Positions 38,218 through 49,528 of a DNA stretch of 64,000 nt are shown here, in pieces. Numbering within the stretch: the first letter of the stretch is position 1; the number at the start of each line of letters is the position of its first letter. Position numbers and translations under genes: made by a program. The stretch covers positions 1,095,655 to 1,159,654 of the forward strand of contig NZ_JZEF01000002.1 in the NCBI RefSeq assembly GCF_001013475.1, read 5' to 3'. A model generated the notes under the pieces. That model saw only the letters and a program-made list of their open reading frames with translations. It did not search any database and was not told the DNA's origin. This DNA is from Xanthomonas arboricola pv. juglandis. GTDB lineage: Bacteria > Pseudomonadota > Gammaproteobacteria > Xanthomonadales > Xanthomonadaceae.

Positions 38218-38482
38218 AATCGGGAATCGGGATTCGAGAATTGGTTGAAGCAAAGGCAAAGCGGTTGCGGCAGATTTGAGTGGAGAGCGGTGAGAGCGGG
38301 CAGGGCGTAGTTTTTTTGCGGTTCCGCCGAGGAAGCAGTGGTTGGCGTGGAGGTGATTCGCTGTTGCGATTCCCCATTCCCGACTCCCCATTCCCGGCAT
38401 TCAAACAACAACATTCGCCGACATGCGGGTGTTGGGCTGGCGAACGGAGCAATCCGATTCCCCATTCCCGATTCCCCATTCA
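38218..38482. repeat. GGGAATS/SATTCCC element E6 with an extra right arm
   Basis: The left arm (AATCGGGAATCGGGATTCGAG, 38218 on) is followed by GAAGCAAAGGCAAAG, a TTTTTTT run near 38311, the right arm CGATTCCCCATTCCCGACTC ending near 38395, and a second right arm (CCGATTCCCCATTCCCGATT, from 38453) with no left partner. It fills the ftsA-ftsZ gap, so the ftsZ leader carries this element. Confidence 0.78.
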
Positions 38483-38505
38483 CGGCATCTAAAGAGGACA
38501 CTGAC

Positions 38506-39744
38506 ATGGCACATTTTGAACTGATCGAAAAGATGGCTCCCAACGCGGTAATCAAGGTCGTTGGCGTTGGCGGCGGCGGCGGCAACGCGGTTGCGCACAT
38601 GGTCAACACCAATGTCGATGGCGTGGAGTTCATCACCGCCAACACCGACTCGCAGGCGATCAAGAACTGTGGCGCCAAGCTGCAGCTGCAGCTCGGCACC
38701 AACGTGACCAAGGGCCTGGGTGCTGGCGCCAATCCGGAAGTCGGCCGCCAGGCCGCGCTGGAAGACCGCGAGCGCATCATGGACGCGCTGCAGGGTGCGG
38801 ACATGGTGTTCATCACCGCCGGCATGGGCGGCGGCACCGGCACCGGCGCAGCGCCGGTGGTTGCACAGCTGGCCAAGGAAATGGGCATCCTGACCGTGGC
38901 CGTGGTCACCAAGCCGTTCCCGTTCGAAGGCCGTCGCCGTATGCAGGTTGCGCTCAAGGGCATCGAGGAACTGAGCCAGCATTGCGATTCGCTGATCACC
39001 ATCCCCAATGAAAAGCTGATCACTGTGCTCGGCCGAAATGCCACCATGATCCAGGCCTTCCGCGCTGCCAACGACGTGCTGCAGGGCGCCGTGCAGGGCA
39101 TCGCCGACCTGATCGTGCGTCCGGGTCTGATCAACGTCGACTTCGCCGACGTGCGCACCGTGATGTCGGAAATGGGCCTGGCCATGATGGGCACCGGTTC
39201 GGCTCGCGGCGACGATCGCGCGCAGGCCGCTGCCGAAGCCGCCATCCAGAACCCGCTGCTGGACGACGTCAACCTGGCCGGTGCCAACGGCATCCTGGTC
39301 AACATCACCGCCGGCCCGGATTTCACCATGTCCGAGTTCGACGAGATCGGCCGCACCATCGAGGCGTTCGCCTCGGAAGATGCGACCGTGGTCGTCGGCA
39401 CCGTGCTCGACCCGGACATGCAGGACGAAGTGCGCGTCACCGTGGTGGCCACTGGCCTGAACCGTGCGGTTGCCCGTCAGACCCAGCGTCCGGACCAGCG
39501 CGCGCCGATCAAGCTGGTGCGCAATGCCACCACCGGCCAGCCGGAGTTCGGCGATTTCGACACCAGCGGCGGCGATGCGGTGTCCAAGGCCGTCGGCGGC
39601 AGCATGGGCCTGGGCCTGCGTCGTCCGAGCAGCGACTCGGTCGGCAGCGGCAGCAACAACGGCGGCGGTTCGGCTGCGCCGGCCGCAGACCTGCCCAACG
39701 ACTACCTGGATATCCCGGCGTTCCTGCGCCGCCAGGCCGACTGA
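38506..39744 (+). CDS. ftsZ: FtsZ, tubulin-like cell division protein
   Basis: The 412-residue GTPase forms the Z ring. GTP-binding signature [16 protein letters not shown]3 region [10 protein letters not shown]7 loop [13 protein letters not shown], a Gly/Ser-rich linker, and the conserved C-terminal peptide [14 protein letters not shown] that binds FtsA and ZipA. The ATG at 38506 has AAGAGGA upstream; the in-frame extension to 38338 is encoded by repeat E6 and was rejected. A terminator follows at 39824. Confidence 0.98.
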   Translation: MAHFELIEKMAPNAVIKVVGVGGGGGNAVAHMVNTNVDGVEFITANTDSQAIKNCGAKLQLQLGTNVTKGLGAGANPEVGRQAALEDRERIMDALQGADMVFITAGMGGGTGTGAAPVVAQLAKEMGILTVAVVTKPFPFEGRRRMQVALKGIEELSQHCDSLITIPNEKLITVLGRNATMIQAFRAANDVLQGAVQGIADLIVRPGLINVDFADVRTVMSEMGLAMMGTGSARGDDRAQAAAEAAIQNPLLDDVNLAGANGILVNITAGPDFTMSEFDEIGRTIEAFASEDATVVVGTVLDPDMQDEVRVTVVATGLNRAVARQTQRPDQRAPIKLVRNATTGQPEFGDFDTSGGDAVSKAVGGSMGLGLRRPSSDSVGSGSNNGGGSAAPAADLPNDYLDIPAFLRRQAD

Positions 39745-39823
39745 GGATCGTCGGCTGCGTCGCTACGGCGGCGCGGTCCGTTCCGCCCCGGGGTTCGCCT
39801 CGGGGTGTAGTGCCATGTCCTTT

Positions 39824-39855
39824 CTGCCGGGTCGGCCACGATCCGGCAGCTTTTG
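39824..39855 (+). terminator. intrinsic terminator after ftsZ
   Basis: CTGCCGG (39824-39830) and CCGGCAG (39843-39849) form a 7-bp stem with a 12-base loop, followed by C and TTTT. It would end the dcw transcript before lpxC. A smaller CCCCG/CGGGG hairpin lies just upstream near 39787. Confidence 0.65.
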
Positions 39856-39910
39856 CGGTGGCGTGACCCGGGGATTACAGTTCCCGTCACGCGCGACTTG
39901 TTAAAATTCA

Positions 39911-39916
39911 GATAAT
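39911..39916 (+). promoter_or_regulatory. candidate -10 box of lpxC
   Basis: GATAAT matches the sigma-70 -10 consensus at 5 of 6 positions and is 60 bp before the lpxC ATG, after the ftsZ terminator. No clear -35 hexamer is present at the right distance. Confidence 0.4.
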
Positions 39917-39975
39917 CTCTACGGATTAGACAGCCGGTTCAGCGTCTGTCTGCATTGTTCATCCAGACTTCGCAT

Positions 39976-40887
39976 ATGACCCAGCAACGCACTCTCAAGA
40001 ACACCATTCGCGCCACCGGCGTCGGCCTGCACAGCGGCGACAAGGTGTACATGACGCTACGACCGGCTCCGGTCGATCATGGCGTGGTGTTCCGGCGTGT
40101 GGACCTGGAGCCGATCGTCGAAGTCCCAGCCGATGCCGAACTGGTCACCGAGACCACGCTGTGCACCGGCCTGACCTGCAATGGCGCCAAGATCCAGACC
40201 GTCGAGCACTTGATGTCGGCACTGGCCGGCCTGGGTGTGGACAATGTCATCGTCGAACTGTCCTCGGCCGAGCTGCCGATCATGGACGGTTCGTCCGGCC
40301 CGTTCGTATTCCTGCTGCAGTCGGCAGGCATCGTCGAGCAGAACAAGGCCAAGCGCTTCATCCGCATCAAGCAGACGGTGGAAGTGCGCGAGGGCGACAA
40401 GATCGCGCGCTTCGAGCCGTACGAGGGCTATAAGCTCGGCTTCACCATCGAATTCAACCACCCGATGATCCCGGCCAAGCAGTCGCGCCAGGAAATCGAA
40501 TTCTCCACCTCGGCCTACGTCAAGGAAATCTCGCGCGCCCGCACCTTCGGTTTCATGCGCGACCTTGAATACATGCGCGAGCGCAATCTGGGCCTGGGCG
40601 GTTCGATGGACAACGCCATCGTGCTGGACGAGTTCCGTGTCCTCAACGAGGACGGCCTGCGCTACACCAACGAATTCGTGCGGCACAAGATCCTGGACGC
40701 CATCGGCGACCTGTACTTGGCCGGCGGCGCCATTCTGGGCGCCTACGAAGGCTTCAAGTCCGGCCACGCGCTCAACAACAAGCTGGTACGTGCACTGCTG
40801 GCGGATCAGGCCGCCTGGGAATGGGTCAGCTTCCCGGAAGGCACCGTGCAACCGCCGGTCACCTACGCCAGCCCCGTCTACGCCTGA
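39976..40887 (+). CDS. lpxC: LpxC, UDP-3-O-acyl-GlcNAc deacetylase
   Basis: The 303-residue zinc enzyme catalyses the first committed step of lipid A synthesis. Zinc and catalytic residues lie in [35 protein letters not shown] (His and Asp) and [15 protein letters not shown]. Length equals the family norm. The ATG at 39976 (MTQQRTLKN) is the family start. It has its own upstream candidate -10 and a terminator between it and ftsZ, so it can be expressed apart from dcw. Confidence 0.97.
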   Translation: MTQQRTLKNTIRATGVGLHSGDKVYMTLRPAPVDHGVVFRRVDLEPIVEVPADAELVTETTLCTGLTCNGAKIQTVEHLMSALAGLGVDNVIVELSSAELPIMDGSSGPFVFLLQSAGIVEQNKAKRFIRIKQTVEVREGDKIARFEPYEGYKLGFTIEFNHPMIPAKQSRQEIEFSTSAYVKEISRARTFGFMRDLEYMRERNLGLGGSMDNAIVLDEFRVLNEDGLRYTNEFVRHKILDAIGDLYLAGGAILGAYEGFKSGHALNNKLVRALLADQAAWEWVSFPEGTVQPPVTYASPVYA

Positions 40888-41073
40888 TGTCGGGGAATGC
40901 CGCAGTTGGCGTTCGAAGTGTGAACTGCGTCGGATTACCGGCCCGTTCTTAACTTTTATTTAAGACTTCTCTAACTCCTGCGTGGCTGAGGCCCGCTAGG
41001 ATGCGTCGGGTCGTGCGCGGTCTTCGCAATTCTTTCACGCTGCGGCGGCCGCTTCGCACCAGCGGCGCGGTGC

Positions 41074-41520
41074 TCACCTTTTGGTGGGTGGAACATCCTG
41101 CAGGGAGGCCAGCGCATCGCGCAGGCCCCTGTGCGTGGCCTCCGAGACGGGGCGCGGACGCTCGCGATTCTGCTGCATTGGGGAATGCAGCGGGGTGGTG
41201 GTGGTCTTGATGGTCACTGCGGTGGCCTTCAGTCCGATGGATCGGGCGGCATCCAGTAATTGGGTCTCGGCAAGTCGCAACTTGGCATGCCAGACAGGTG
41301 AATCAACCAGAAAAACGAGCTGTTCGTCTCTGACATTGGCCAGCCGGCAACGGGTGACCAGATGAGGCGGTAACAGGGGGCGCAACTGCCGGTCCAGCGC
41401 ATCGAGCCACAACGCTCGGCGCAAGGGGTCGCCAGCCTTTTCACCCAACGCGGCCTCGATGGCCGGTTGTGGGACGGAAGGGTTGCGTGCGTTGGACTTG
41501 GGCTTGGACATGACACTCAT
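41074..41520 (-). CDS. DciA-like protein (DUF721)
   Basis: The 148-residue protein has the DUF721 KH-like core (LWLDALDRQLRPLLPPHLVT, ANVRDEQLVFLVDSPVWHAKLR). The DciA family includes loaders or helpers of the replicative helicase in bacteria without DnaC. The first ATG gives MSVMSKPKS; a second ATG three codons later (41511) is equally possible. Neither has a strong SD. The start touches the start of the divergent M23 gene with no bases between (CATATG at 41518-41523). It is convergent with lpxC. Confidence 0.8.
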   Translation of the reverse strand: MSVMSKPKSNARNPSVPQPAIEAALGEKAGDPLRRALWLDALDRQLRPLLPPHLVTRCRLANVRDEQLVFLVDSPVWHAKLRLAETQLLDAARSIGLKATAVTIKTTTTPLHSPMQQNRERPRPVSEATHRGLRDALASLQDVPPTKR

Positions 41521-42465
41521 ATGGCGTTGAAGAAAGTTGTAATCAAATCTCGCGAAACCCGGGCGCAGCGGTTGGCCCGCCAGTTCCAGGGCTTTGCCGC
41601 GGATCGACCGATGGTAGTCCTCGGCGCCGTGCTTGGGCTGGGCATGTTGATCGGCATCGGTGCCAGCACCGCCACCGGCATGGTGACCAATTCCGCGTTG
41701 CAGGCCAAGGTTGCCCGGCAGCAGGCCGAGCTGGCCCAGGCGCAGCGCGCCTCGCAGGCGCAGGTCAACGCACTGGCCGCGCGCATGGGCGAGCTGCAGG
41801 CGCAGGCCACCCGTCTCAACGCATTGGGCGAGCGGCTGACCAAAATGGGCAAGCTGAAGGACGGCGAGTTCGATTTCGACGCCCCGGTCGGCGTCGGTGG
41901 CGGCGATGAGCCGGTCAGCGACATGCCGGTCGAGTCGCTCAAGCAGACGCTGGGGCAGGTCGAACAGCAGTTCTCCGCCTCGGGCCAGCAACTGAACGTG
42001 CTGGCCGCGCTGATGTTCGATCATCAGCTCGAACAGAATTCGGTGCCCTCGCGGATGCCGATCCGCAACACCTACATCACCTCCGGCTTCGGCGGCCGCG
42101 CCGATCCGTTCGACGGTGGTTCGGCCTTCCACAAGGGCGTGGACTTCCACGCCAACGTGGGCGACCCGGTGATGTCGGTCGCCGACGGCGTGGTCAGCTA
42201 TGCCGGCGTGCGCGGTGGCTACGGCAACGTGGTGGAAGTGGACCATGGCAACGGCTATGTGACCCGCTACGCGCACAACTCGCGCCTGGTGGTGAAGGTG
42301 GGCGATCTGGTCCGCGCCGGCCAGCAGGTGGCCCGGGCCGGATCCAGCGGCCGCTCCACTGGCGCCCACGTGCATTTCGAGGTGTGGGCGGACGGGCGGG
42401 TGGTCAATCCGCGCAAGTTCCTGGGCGATACCAACACGCCGGTGGGCCGCCGCGGGCGCGGTTGA
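41521..42465 (+). CDS. M23 family metallopeptidase, membrane anchored
   Basis: The 314-residue protein has a basic N-terminus, one membrane helix (about residues 33-55, MVVLGAVLGLGMLIGIG), a coiled coil (about 60-115, Gln/Ala-rich), and a C-terminal LytM domain with zinc ligands in FHKGVDFH and HVHFEVW. It should cut peptidoglycan peptide crosslinks or, if inactive, activate amidases; the ligands look intact. It lies between the dcw/lpxC block and secA, a position held by such a gene in related bacteria. No clear SD lies before the ATG, since the region is the start of the divergent DciA-like gene. Confidence 0.87.
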   Translation: MALKKVVIKSRETRAQRLARQFQGFAADRPMVVLGAVLGLGMLIGIGASTATGMVTNSALQAKVARQQAELAQAQRASQAQVNALAARMGELQAQATRLNALGERLTKMGKLKDGEFDFDAPVGVGGGDEPVSDMPVESLKQTLGQVEQQFSASGQQLNVLAALMFDHQLEQNSVPSRMPIRNTYITSGFGGRADPFDGGSAFHKGVDFHANVGDPVMSVADGVVSYAGVRGGYGNVVEVDHGNGYVTRYAHNSRLVVKVGDLVRAGQQVARAGSSGRSTGAHVHFEVWADGRVVNPRKFLGDTNTPVGRRGRG

Positions 42466-42509
42466 CGACGGCGCGGGCGGCGCTTGATTCGTGAAGGCCC
42501 GCCCCAAGC

Positions 42510-42558
42510 TACAATAGGGTGTTGCCATCGACAGGGCGCAGTGCGCCCTGTTTCGTTT
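42510..42558 (+). promoter_or_regulatory. secA -10 box and leader hairpin
   Basis: TACAAT (42510-42515) is a good -10 box with no clear -35. A perfect hairpin follows: CAGGGCGC (42532-42539), loop AGT, GCGCCCTG (42543-42550), then TTTCGTTT. It is terminator-like and lies 63 bp before the secA ATG, so it could attenuate secA or end a transcript from the M23 gene. No secM-like arrest peptide is visible upstream. Confidence 0.5.
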
Positions 42559-42620
42559 ACGGCGGCCGGGTCTTGGGGACCGGCGTCGGTCAAACCGTTC
42601 CTTTTCAACCGGTTTCTTCA

Positions 42621-45341
<2,721 letters not shown>

Positions 45342-45359
<18 letters not shown>

Positions 45360-45406
45360 GCTGAGTTGACCGTGGCGCAGCCCGCGAAGCGGGCTGCGCC
45401 ACGGTC
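45342..45406. terminator. two overlapping perfect palindromes at the secA stop
   Basis: Stem 1: CACGGTCAACTCAG (45342-45355) with CTGAGTTGACCGTG (45361-45374), 14 bp, loop CTGAG, containing the secA stop. Stem 2: 45368-45385 with 45389-45406, 18 bp, loop GAA, perfect. They share GACCGTG (45368-45374), so only one can form at a time in RNA. No T-run follows stem 2. Confidence 0.7.
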
Positions 45407-45779
45407 CTTGCTTCCGATCCCCGCGCCTTTGGCGCGCCCCCTTACCAAGGGGGCTCTGCTTACGGATGGGATCCTGAGGGGGTCTTGAAGCAGGAAAGGG
45501 GATATCGCAGACCGGGTACGAGGCCACGCTCAGGTTTCGCCGCCTTTGGCCAATTCCCTGCGAAGGCATGGCTTGCATCGTTGCCAGGCAACAACGGGAC
45601 ACCAACCGCATAGACGCTGGAAGCGTCCGGCGAGCTGCCTTGCGGTGGGCCTCGGCACGGCAGGCCAGCCACGCGTTGTCCATTTCTTGTGGCGCCAACG
45701 GCGCCTTCCGCATGCAGGCGTCTCCGCCGGTGCCACTGCGGGGCGTATGCTCGATCCACATCCTGCGTGGAGTGCGGTC
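45407..45779. other. region between secA and the VOC-like gene
   Basis: It contains a CCCCCTT/AAGGGGG hairpin (45437-45453) also found after rnpB (22037-22055), each preceded by GCGC-rich sequence. The rest, about 45460-45770, has no frame with convincing start and codon use. A promoter for the gene at 45780 must be here but I cannot place it. Confidence 0.5.
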
Positions 45780-46148
45780 ATGGCGCTGCTGTCCAGCCAG
45801 CAATTGAAGGTGTTCGTGCCTGCGCGCGACTACGCGGTGTCGCAGCGGTTCTATCGCGCGCTGGGCTTCGTGCAGGAGGACGAGGTAGGCAATGTGACCT
45901 GCTTCCGGCATGGCACGCATTGCGCATTCCTGCTGCAGGATTTCTATCTGCGCGAACTGGCCGAGAACCTGATGCTGCACCTGTGGGTGGACGATGCCGA
46001 TAGCTGGTGGCAGCACGTGCACGACACCGGCTTGGGCGCGCAGTTCGGGGTGAGCTGCAGCGCGCCGGAAGATCGGCCATGGGGCGCACGCGATTTCACC
46101 TTGCACGATCCCAGCGGCGTGCTCTGGCGCATCGGGCATCCACTGTAG
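45780..46148 (+). CDS. VOC superfamily protein (glyoxalase/bleomycin-resistance fold)
   Basis: The 122-residue protein has the beta-alpha-beta-beta-beta repeat of the VOC fold: FVPARDYAVSQRFYRALGF at the start, HLWVDDADSWWQHV in the middle and DFTLHDPSGVLWRIGHP at the end. The HDPSG-LWRIG end matches VOC proteins, but the metal ligands are not obvious, so enzymatic activity and substrate are unknown. GGAG lies 9 bases before the ATG. A repeat element follows. Confidence 0.75.
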   Translation: MALLSSQQLKVFVPARDYAVSQRFYRALGFVQEDEVGNVTCFRHGTHCAFLLQDFYLRELAENLMLHLWVDDADSWWQHVHDTGLGAQFGVSCSAPEDRPWGARDFTLHDPSGVLWRIGHPL

Positions 46149-46152
46149 ACGT

Positions 46153-46238
46153 GAATCGGGAATCGGGAATGGGGAATTGCAAAGGCGGGCATGGTGCGTG
46201 CTTCAACCGATTCCCGATTCCCGAATCTCCATTCCCCG
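46153..46238. repeat. GGGAATS/SATTCCC inverted repeat element E7
   Basis: The left arm GAATCGGGAATCGGGAATGG with GGAAT, the spacer GCAAAGGCGGGCATGGTGCG with TGCTTCAACC, and the right arm GATTCCCGATTCCCGAATCT with CCATTCCCC. It lies outside the dcw cluster, between the VOC-like gene and mutT/thiE. Confidence 0.8.
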
Positions 46239-46285
46239 CCTTCAAGCGATTGCACTGAACGGCTCACTCGCGGCACTCTTGTGCC

Positions 46286-47233
46286 ATGCCTGATTCTCTA
46301 AGATCCATCCACGTCGTTGCCGGCGTGATCACCGACGCCCGCGGCCGCATCCTGCTGACCCGCCGTACCGAAACCCGCGACATGCCCGGCCTGTGGGAGT
46401 TTCCGGGTGGCAAGCGCGAACCTGGCGAAACCTCCGAACAGGCATTGGTGCGCGAACTCAACGAAGAGCTCGGTATCGAGGCACAGGTCGGCGAGTGGCT
46501 GATGGACGTGCCGCAGTTGTACCCGGACAAGCGGCTGCGCCTGGAAGTGCGCCACATCACCGCATGGAAAGGCAGCCCGCGCGGCCGCGAAGGCCAGGCG
46601 ATGACCTGGGTGGCCGCCGACAAGCTGATCCGTTACTCGATGCCGCCGGCCGATGTGCCGGTGGTCGGTGTGCTGCGCCAGCCCGACCGCTATCTGATCA
46701 CGCCCGAGCCGGACGACGACGCGCTGTGGCTGGAAGGTCTGGAGCGTGCGCTGCAGGAAGGCATCACGCGCATCCAGTTACGTGCGCGGCAGGCCGAACC
46801 GGCGCGCTGGCAGGCCTTGCTGCAGCAGGTGATGCGCCTGCGCGGCCGTGCGCGCGCGCAACTGCTGCTCAACCGCGACATCGCACTGGCCAGTGAACTC
46901 GGCATCGGCGTGCACCTGGGTTCGGAGCAACTGGCCAGCCTGCAGCAGCGCCCGTTGCCGGCCGAGCAGCCGGTCGCCGCTTCCTGTCACGGGCTGGAAG
47001 ACCTGCGCCACGCCCAGCGTCTTGGCTGCGATTTTGCGGTGCTGGGCCCGGTGCAGGCGACCGCGTCGCATCCGGGTGCAATACCCCTGGGATGGGATGG
47101 ATTCGAACGCTTGCGCGAGCAGGTCTCCTTGCCGATCTACGCACTCGGTGGCATGCAGGTCGACGACCTGCGCGAAGCCCGTTCGCATGGCGCGCAAGGC
47201 ATCGCGGCGATTCGCGCGCTGTGGCCGCAGTGA
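46286..47233 (+). CDS. mutT: bifunctional Nudix hydrolase / thiamine-phosphate-synthase-like protein (MutT-ThiE fusion)
   Basis: The 315-residue protein joins two domains. Residues 1-130 are a MutT-type Nudix hydrolase with the Nudix box GGKREPGETSEQALVRELNE followed by ELGI, expected to remove 8-oxo-dGTP from the nucleotide pool. Residues about 140-315 resemble ThiE/TenI (RIQLRARQAEPARWQALL, FAVLGPVQATASHPG, IYALGGMQVDDLREARSHGA). This fusion is known in gammaproteobacteria next to secA; the second domain's activity is unproven. The stop overlaps the next gene's GTG. Confidence 0.9.
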   Translation: MPDSLRSIHVVAGVITDARGRILLTRRTETRDMPGLWEFPGGKREPGETSEQALVRELNEELGIEAQVGEWLMDVPQLYPDKRLRLEVRHITAWKGSPRGREGQAMTWVAADKLIRYSMPPADVPVVGVLRQPDRYLITPEPDDDALWLEGLERALQEGITRIQLRARQAEPARWQALLQQVMRLRGRARAQLLLNRDIALASELGIGVHLGSEQLASLQQRPLPAEQPVAASCHGLEDLRHAQRLGCDFAVLGPVQATASHPGAIPLGWDGFERLREQVSLPIYALGGMQVDDLREARSHGAQGIAAIRALWPQ

Positions 47234-47748
47234 CCCTGCAGTCAGCGATCTTGGTAGTGTTCGGCGGATTGCCGGGCGTCGGCAAGAGTTCCATTGCCCA
47301 GGCGCTACTGACGCAATGCACTGCGTTTTATTTGCGTATCGATACGATCGAGCAGTCACTACGCGAAAGTGGTGCGCTCGCCAACGATGTTGGAGCAGCC
47401 GGCTACATGACCGCCTACGCACTTGCCGAGGCCAATCTGCAGCAGGGTCACGTGGTGGTCGCCGATTGCGTGAACCCATTGCCGGTCACCCGTGAAGCGT
47501 GGCGCGATGTAGCTCGTCGTGCACGGAGCCGCTTGCTGGAGATCGAGGTAGTGTGCAGCGATCGCAACGTGCATCGGCAGCGCGTGGAATCGCGGCAAAG
47601 CGACGTGGTCGGATTGCGCGTGCCGGGGTGGGCCTCGGTGCTCGCGCATGACTACGTGGCCTGGACCGAGCCGCACTGGGTGATCGACAGCGCCGTGCTG
47701 AGCCCGCAGCAGGCGGTCACGCAGATCATGGGCCGGCTTGTCGCATAG
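47230..47748 (+). CDS. P-loop ATPase/kinase of the AAA_33 type
   Basis: The 172-residue protein has a Walker A motif VFGGLPGVGKSSIAQALL at the N-terminus and DCVNPLPVTREAW as the probable Walker B/lid region. It looks like small zeta-toxin/chloramphenicol-phosphotransferase-like kinases; the substrate is unknown. GTG 47230 overlaps the mutT stop (GTGA); an in-frame GTG at 47221 is the alternative. No antitoxin-like gene lies beside it. Confidence 0.72.
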   Translation: MTLQSAILVVFGGLPGVGKSSIAQALLTQCTAFYLRIDTIEQSLRESGALANDVGAAGYMTAYALAEANLQQGHVVVADCVNPLPVTREAWRDVARRARSRLLEIEVVCSDRNVHRQRVESRQSDVVGLRVPGWASVLAHDYVAWTEPHWVIDSAVLSPQQAVTQIMGRLVA

Positions 47749-47906
47749 CCTGCAGGCGTTACCTATGAGGCATGAGGTTCGGGGTCTCTGAGCCGATACG
47801 CTCACTGCCTAGCAGCCAACACCACCATCGTCACCATCACCGATTGCCGGGGCAATGCGCCGTCGCATGTACTTGCCGCTGCAATCCGCTCACGCCGGGC
47901 GCTGCG

Positions 47907-48500
47907 CTAAAACGTCACCCAGAAGCAGTTGTACTGCCGGCGCAGCCGCAACACGCTGCTTGCGGGCGCACCGCTGGCGAGGTTCTGTTCCAGGCGCAGG
48001 CCCCAGGGGCGTGGGCGGCTTGGCGGTGCCGGGAGTGGGGCGTCGGTGGCGCTGCCGTCCAGGGATGGAGCCGCTGCCGTGCCGGCATCGGCTTCCCGGG
48101 TCGGCGGATCGCGTTGCGGGTACATCGGGACGATGTCCAGCAACGGGCGTTGCACGATCGCCTCCAGCCGGCTCAGCACCTGGTTGGCAGCGGCGTCGGA
48201 CTGGCCGCTCCACAGGTAGAGGCTGGAGAGCCGATTGACGTCGCGGCTGTCCACCGCCAGTTGCAGCAACGACACCAGTTCGCTCAGCCGGCGCGGGCAG
48301 CCGTAGCGATGCAGGCCGGTGTTGCCTTGCGTGCGCGCGGCCGGCGGCGCGCGCGCCGCAGCGCCGACATCTTCGCAGCGGCGGTCGGTGAACATGGTCT
48401 GCCCGTCCGCTGTCACGCAGCGACGGATCTCCTGCGCCTGCACGCGCGTGGCCGGGCACAGGCAGAACAGCAGTAACAATGGCAGCAGGAGGCGAGGCAT
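47907..48500 (-). CDS. exported DUF4124-type protein
   Basis: The 197-residue precursor starts MPRLLLPLLLLFCLCPATRV, a clear signal peptide cut near VQA. The mature N-terminus EIRRCVTADGQTMFTDRRC resembles DUF4124, a short periplasmic domain of unknown function. The central part has a helical repeat-like segment (LSELVSLLQLAVDSRDVNRL) and the C-terminus ends RRQYNCFWVTF, with cysteines. The start was chosen for the signal peptide; the frame runs 27 codons further upstream. Confidence 0.75.
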   Translation of the reverse strand: MPRLLLPLLLLFCLCPATRVQAQEIRRCVTADGQTMFTDRRCEDVGAAARAPPAARTQGNTGLHRYGCPRRLSELVSLLQLAVDSRDVNRLSSLYLWSGQSDAAANQVLSRLEAIVQRPLLDIVPMYPQRDPPTREADAGTAAAPSLDGSATDAPLPAPPSRPRPWGLRLEQNLASGAPASSVLRLRRQYNCFWVTF

Positions 48501-48648
48501 CGGCGCAGCGTAACGGGGCCTGCGTGAGCCGGCGAGCAACGCGCCGGGACCGAAAGAGCTTGCACGGCGTTTGTGCATCACGCGCGCGCTTGCCGGTGAT
48601 GTGCCCGCATAGAGATGCCCGCCGAGGGCATGGTTTCGAGCGGCTGGC

Positions 48649-49476
48649 TCAGCGCCCGAGCAGCTGCAGCACCTGCGTGGTCGGTTTGGCCAGGTTGAGC
48701 GTGTAGAAGTGCAGGGCCGGCGCGCCGCCGGCGATCAGGCGCTCGCACAAGGCCGCCACGACGTCCGCACCGAAGGCGCGCACCGCATCGGCATCGTCGC
48801 CGTAGGACTGCATCTTCTTGCCGATCCAGCGCGGGATCTCGGCACCGCATTGTTCGGAAAAACGCCGCAACTGCGAGAAATTGGAGATCGGCATGATGCC
48901 GGGGATGATCGGGATCTCCACGCCCATGCGCTGCACGGCGTCGCGGAAATGAAAGTACGCGTCGGCGTTGTAGAAATACTGGGTGATTGCGGCATCGGCG
49001 CCGGCATCCACCTTGGCCTTGAAGTAACGCAGATCGCTCAGCGCGTCGGTCGCCTGCGGATGGGTTTCCGGATAGGCACCGACTTCGATCCGGAACGCAT
49101 CGCCGTGCTCGGCGCGGATGAAGGCGATCAGGTCCGAGGCGTAACGCAGGTCGCCCGGATGGCCCATGCCCGAAGGCAGGTCGCCGCGCAGCGCGACGAT
49201 GCGGGTACAGCCGATCGCGCGATACAGCTTGAGCAGCTCGCGGATCTCCTGGCGGCTGCCGCCGACGCAGGACAGATGCGGGGCGGCTTCGAAACCGTGC
49301 TTCTGCTTAAGGTGACGCACCGTCTCGGAGGTATAGCTGAGCGTGGAGCCGCCGGCACCGAAGGTGCACGACACGTACTCGGGCGCGTAGCCCTTCAACC
49401 TGGCCGCCGTGCGGTCCAGCTGTGCGCGCTGGTCGTCGGTCTTGGGCGGGTAGAACTCGAAACTGAGATGCGTCAT
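48649..49476 (-). CDS. metF: MetF, 5,10-methylenetetrahydrofolate reductase
   Basis: The 275-residue FAD-containing TIM-barrel enzyme supplies 5-methyl-THF for methionine synthesis. Motifs: FEFYPPKTDDQ, FGAGGST, HLSCVGGSRQEIRELL, ALRGDLPSG, IEVGAYPETHPQA, ITQYFYNAD and IPGIMPISNFSQL. It forms the methyl cycle together with ahcY, 11 kb away in this window. It has a candidate operator and -10 box upstream. The family usually has about 280-300 residues, so it is full length. Confidence 0.96.
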   Translation of the reverse strand: MTHLSFEFYPPKTDDQRAQLDRTAARLKGYAPEYVSCTFGAGGSTLSYTSETVRHLKQKHGFEAAPHLSCVGGSRQEIRELLKLYRAIGCTRIVALRGDLPSGMGHPGDLRYASDLIAFIRAEHGDAFRIEVGAYPETHPQATDALSDLRYFKAKVDAGADAAITQYFYNADAYFHFRDAVQRMGVEIPIIPGIMPISNFSQLRRFSEQCGAEIPRWIGKKMQSYGDDADAVRAFGADVVAALCERLIAGGAPALHFYTLNLAKPTTQVLQLLGR

Positions 49477-49504
49477 CGCGGCGGGTCCGGCGGATCGTGT
49501 CAGC

Positions 49505-49528
49505 ATAATATCGCTTCATCGCGATGAA
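49505..49528 (-). promoter_or_regulatory. metF -10 box and palindromic operator candidate
   Basis: On the minus strand, TATTAT (49510-49505) is a -10 box, and directly upstream in the spacer lies a perfect 14-bp palindrome TTCATCGCGATGAA (49515-49528). The position between -35 and -10 suits a repressor. Regulators of methyl-cycle genes in Proteobacteria include MetJ, MetR and the ArsR-family SahR; I cannot tell which would act here. Confidence 0.5.

Noticed and set aside
38338-38505. Upstream extension of ftsZ in frame from 38338.
   Set aside because: The added residues are encoded by repeat element E6 and are unlike any FtsZ N-terminus; the ATG at 38506 has its own SD.
47230-47748. The P-loop gene as a zeta-type toxin of a toxin-antitoxin pair.
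   Set aside because: No small antitoxin gene lies next to it; the upstream overlap is with mutT.
47823-47905. ACCACCATCGTCACCATCAC on the plus strand encodes T-T-I-V-T-I-T and looks like a threonine-operon leader peptide.
   Set aside because: The frame has no ATG, GTG or TTG start after the last stop, there is no attenuator hairpin with T-run, and no thr gene follows on that strand.
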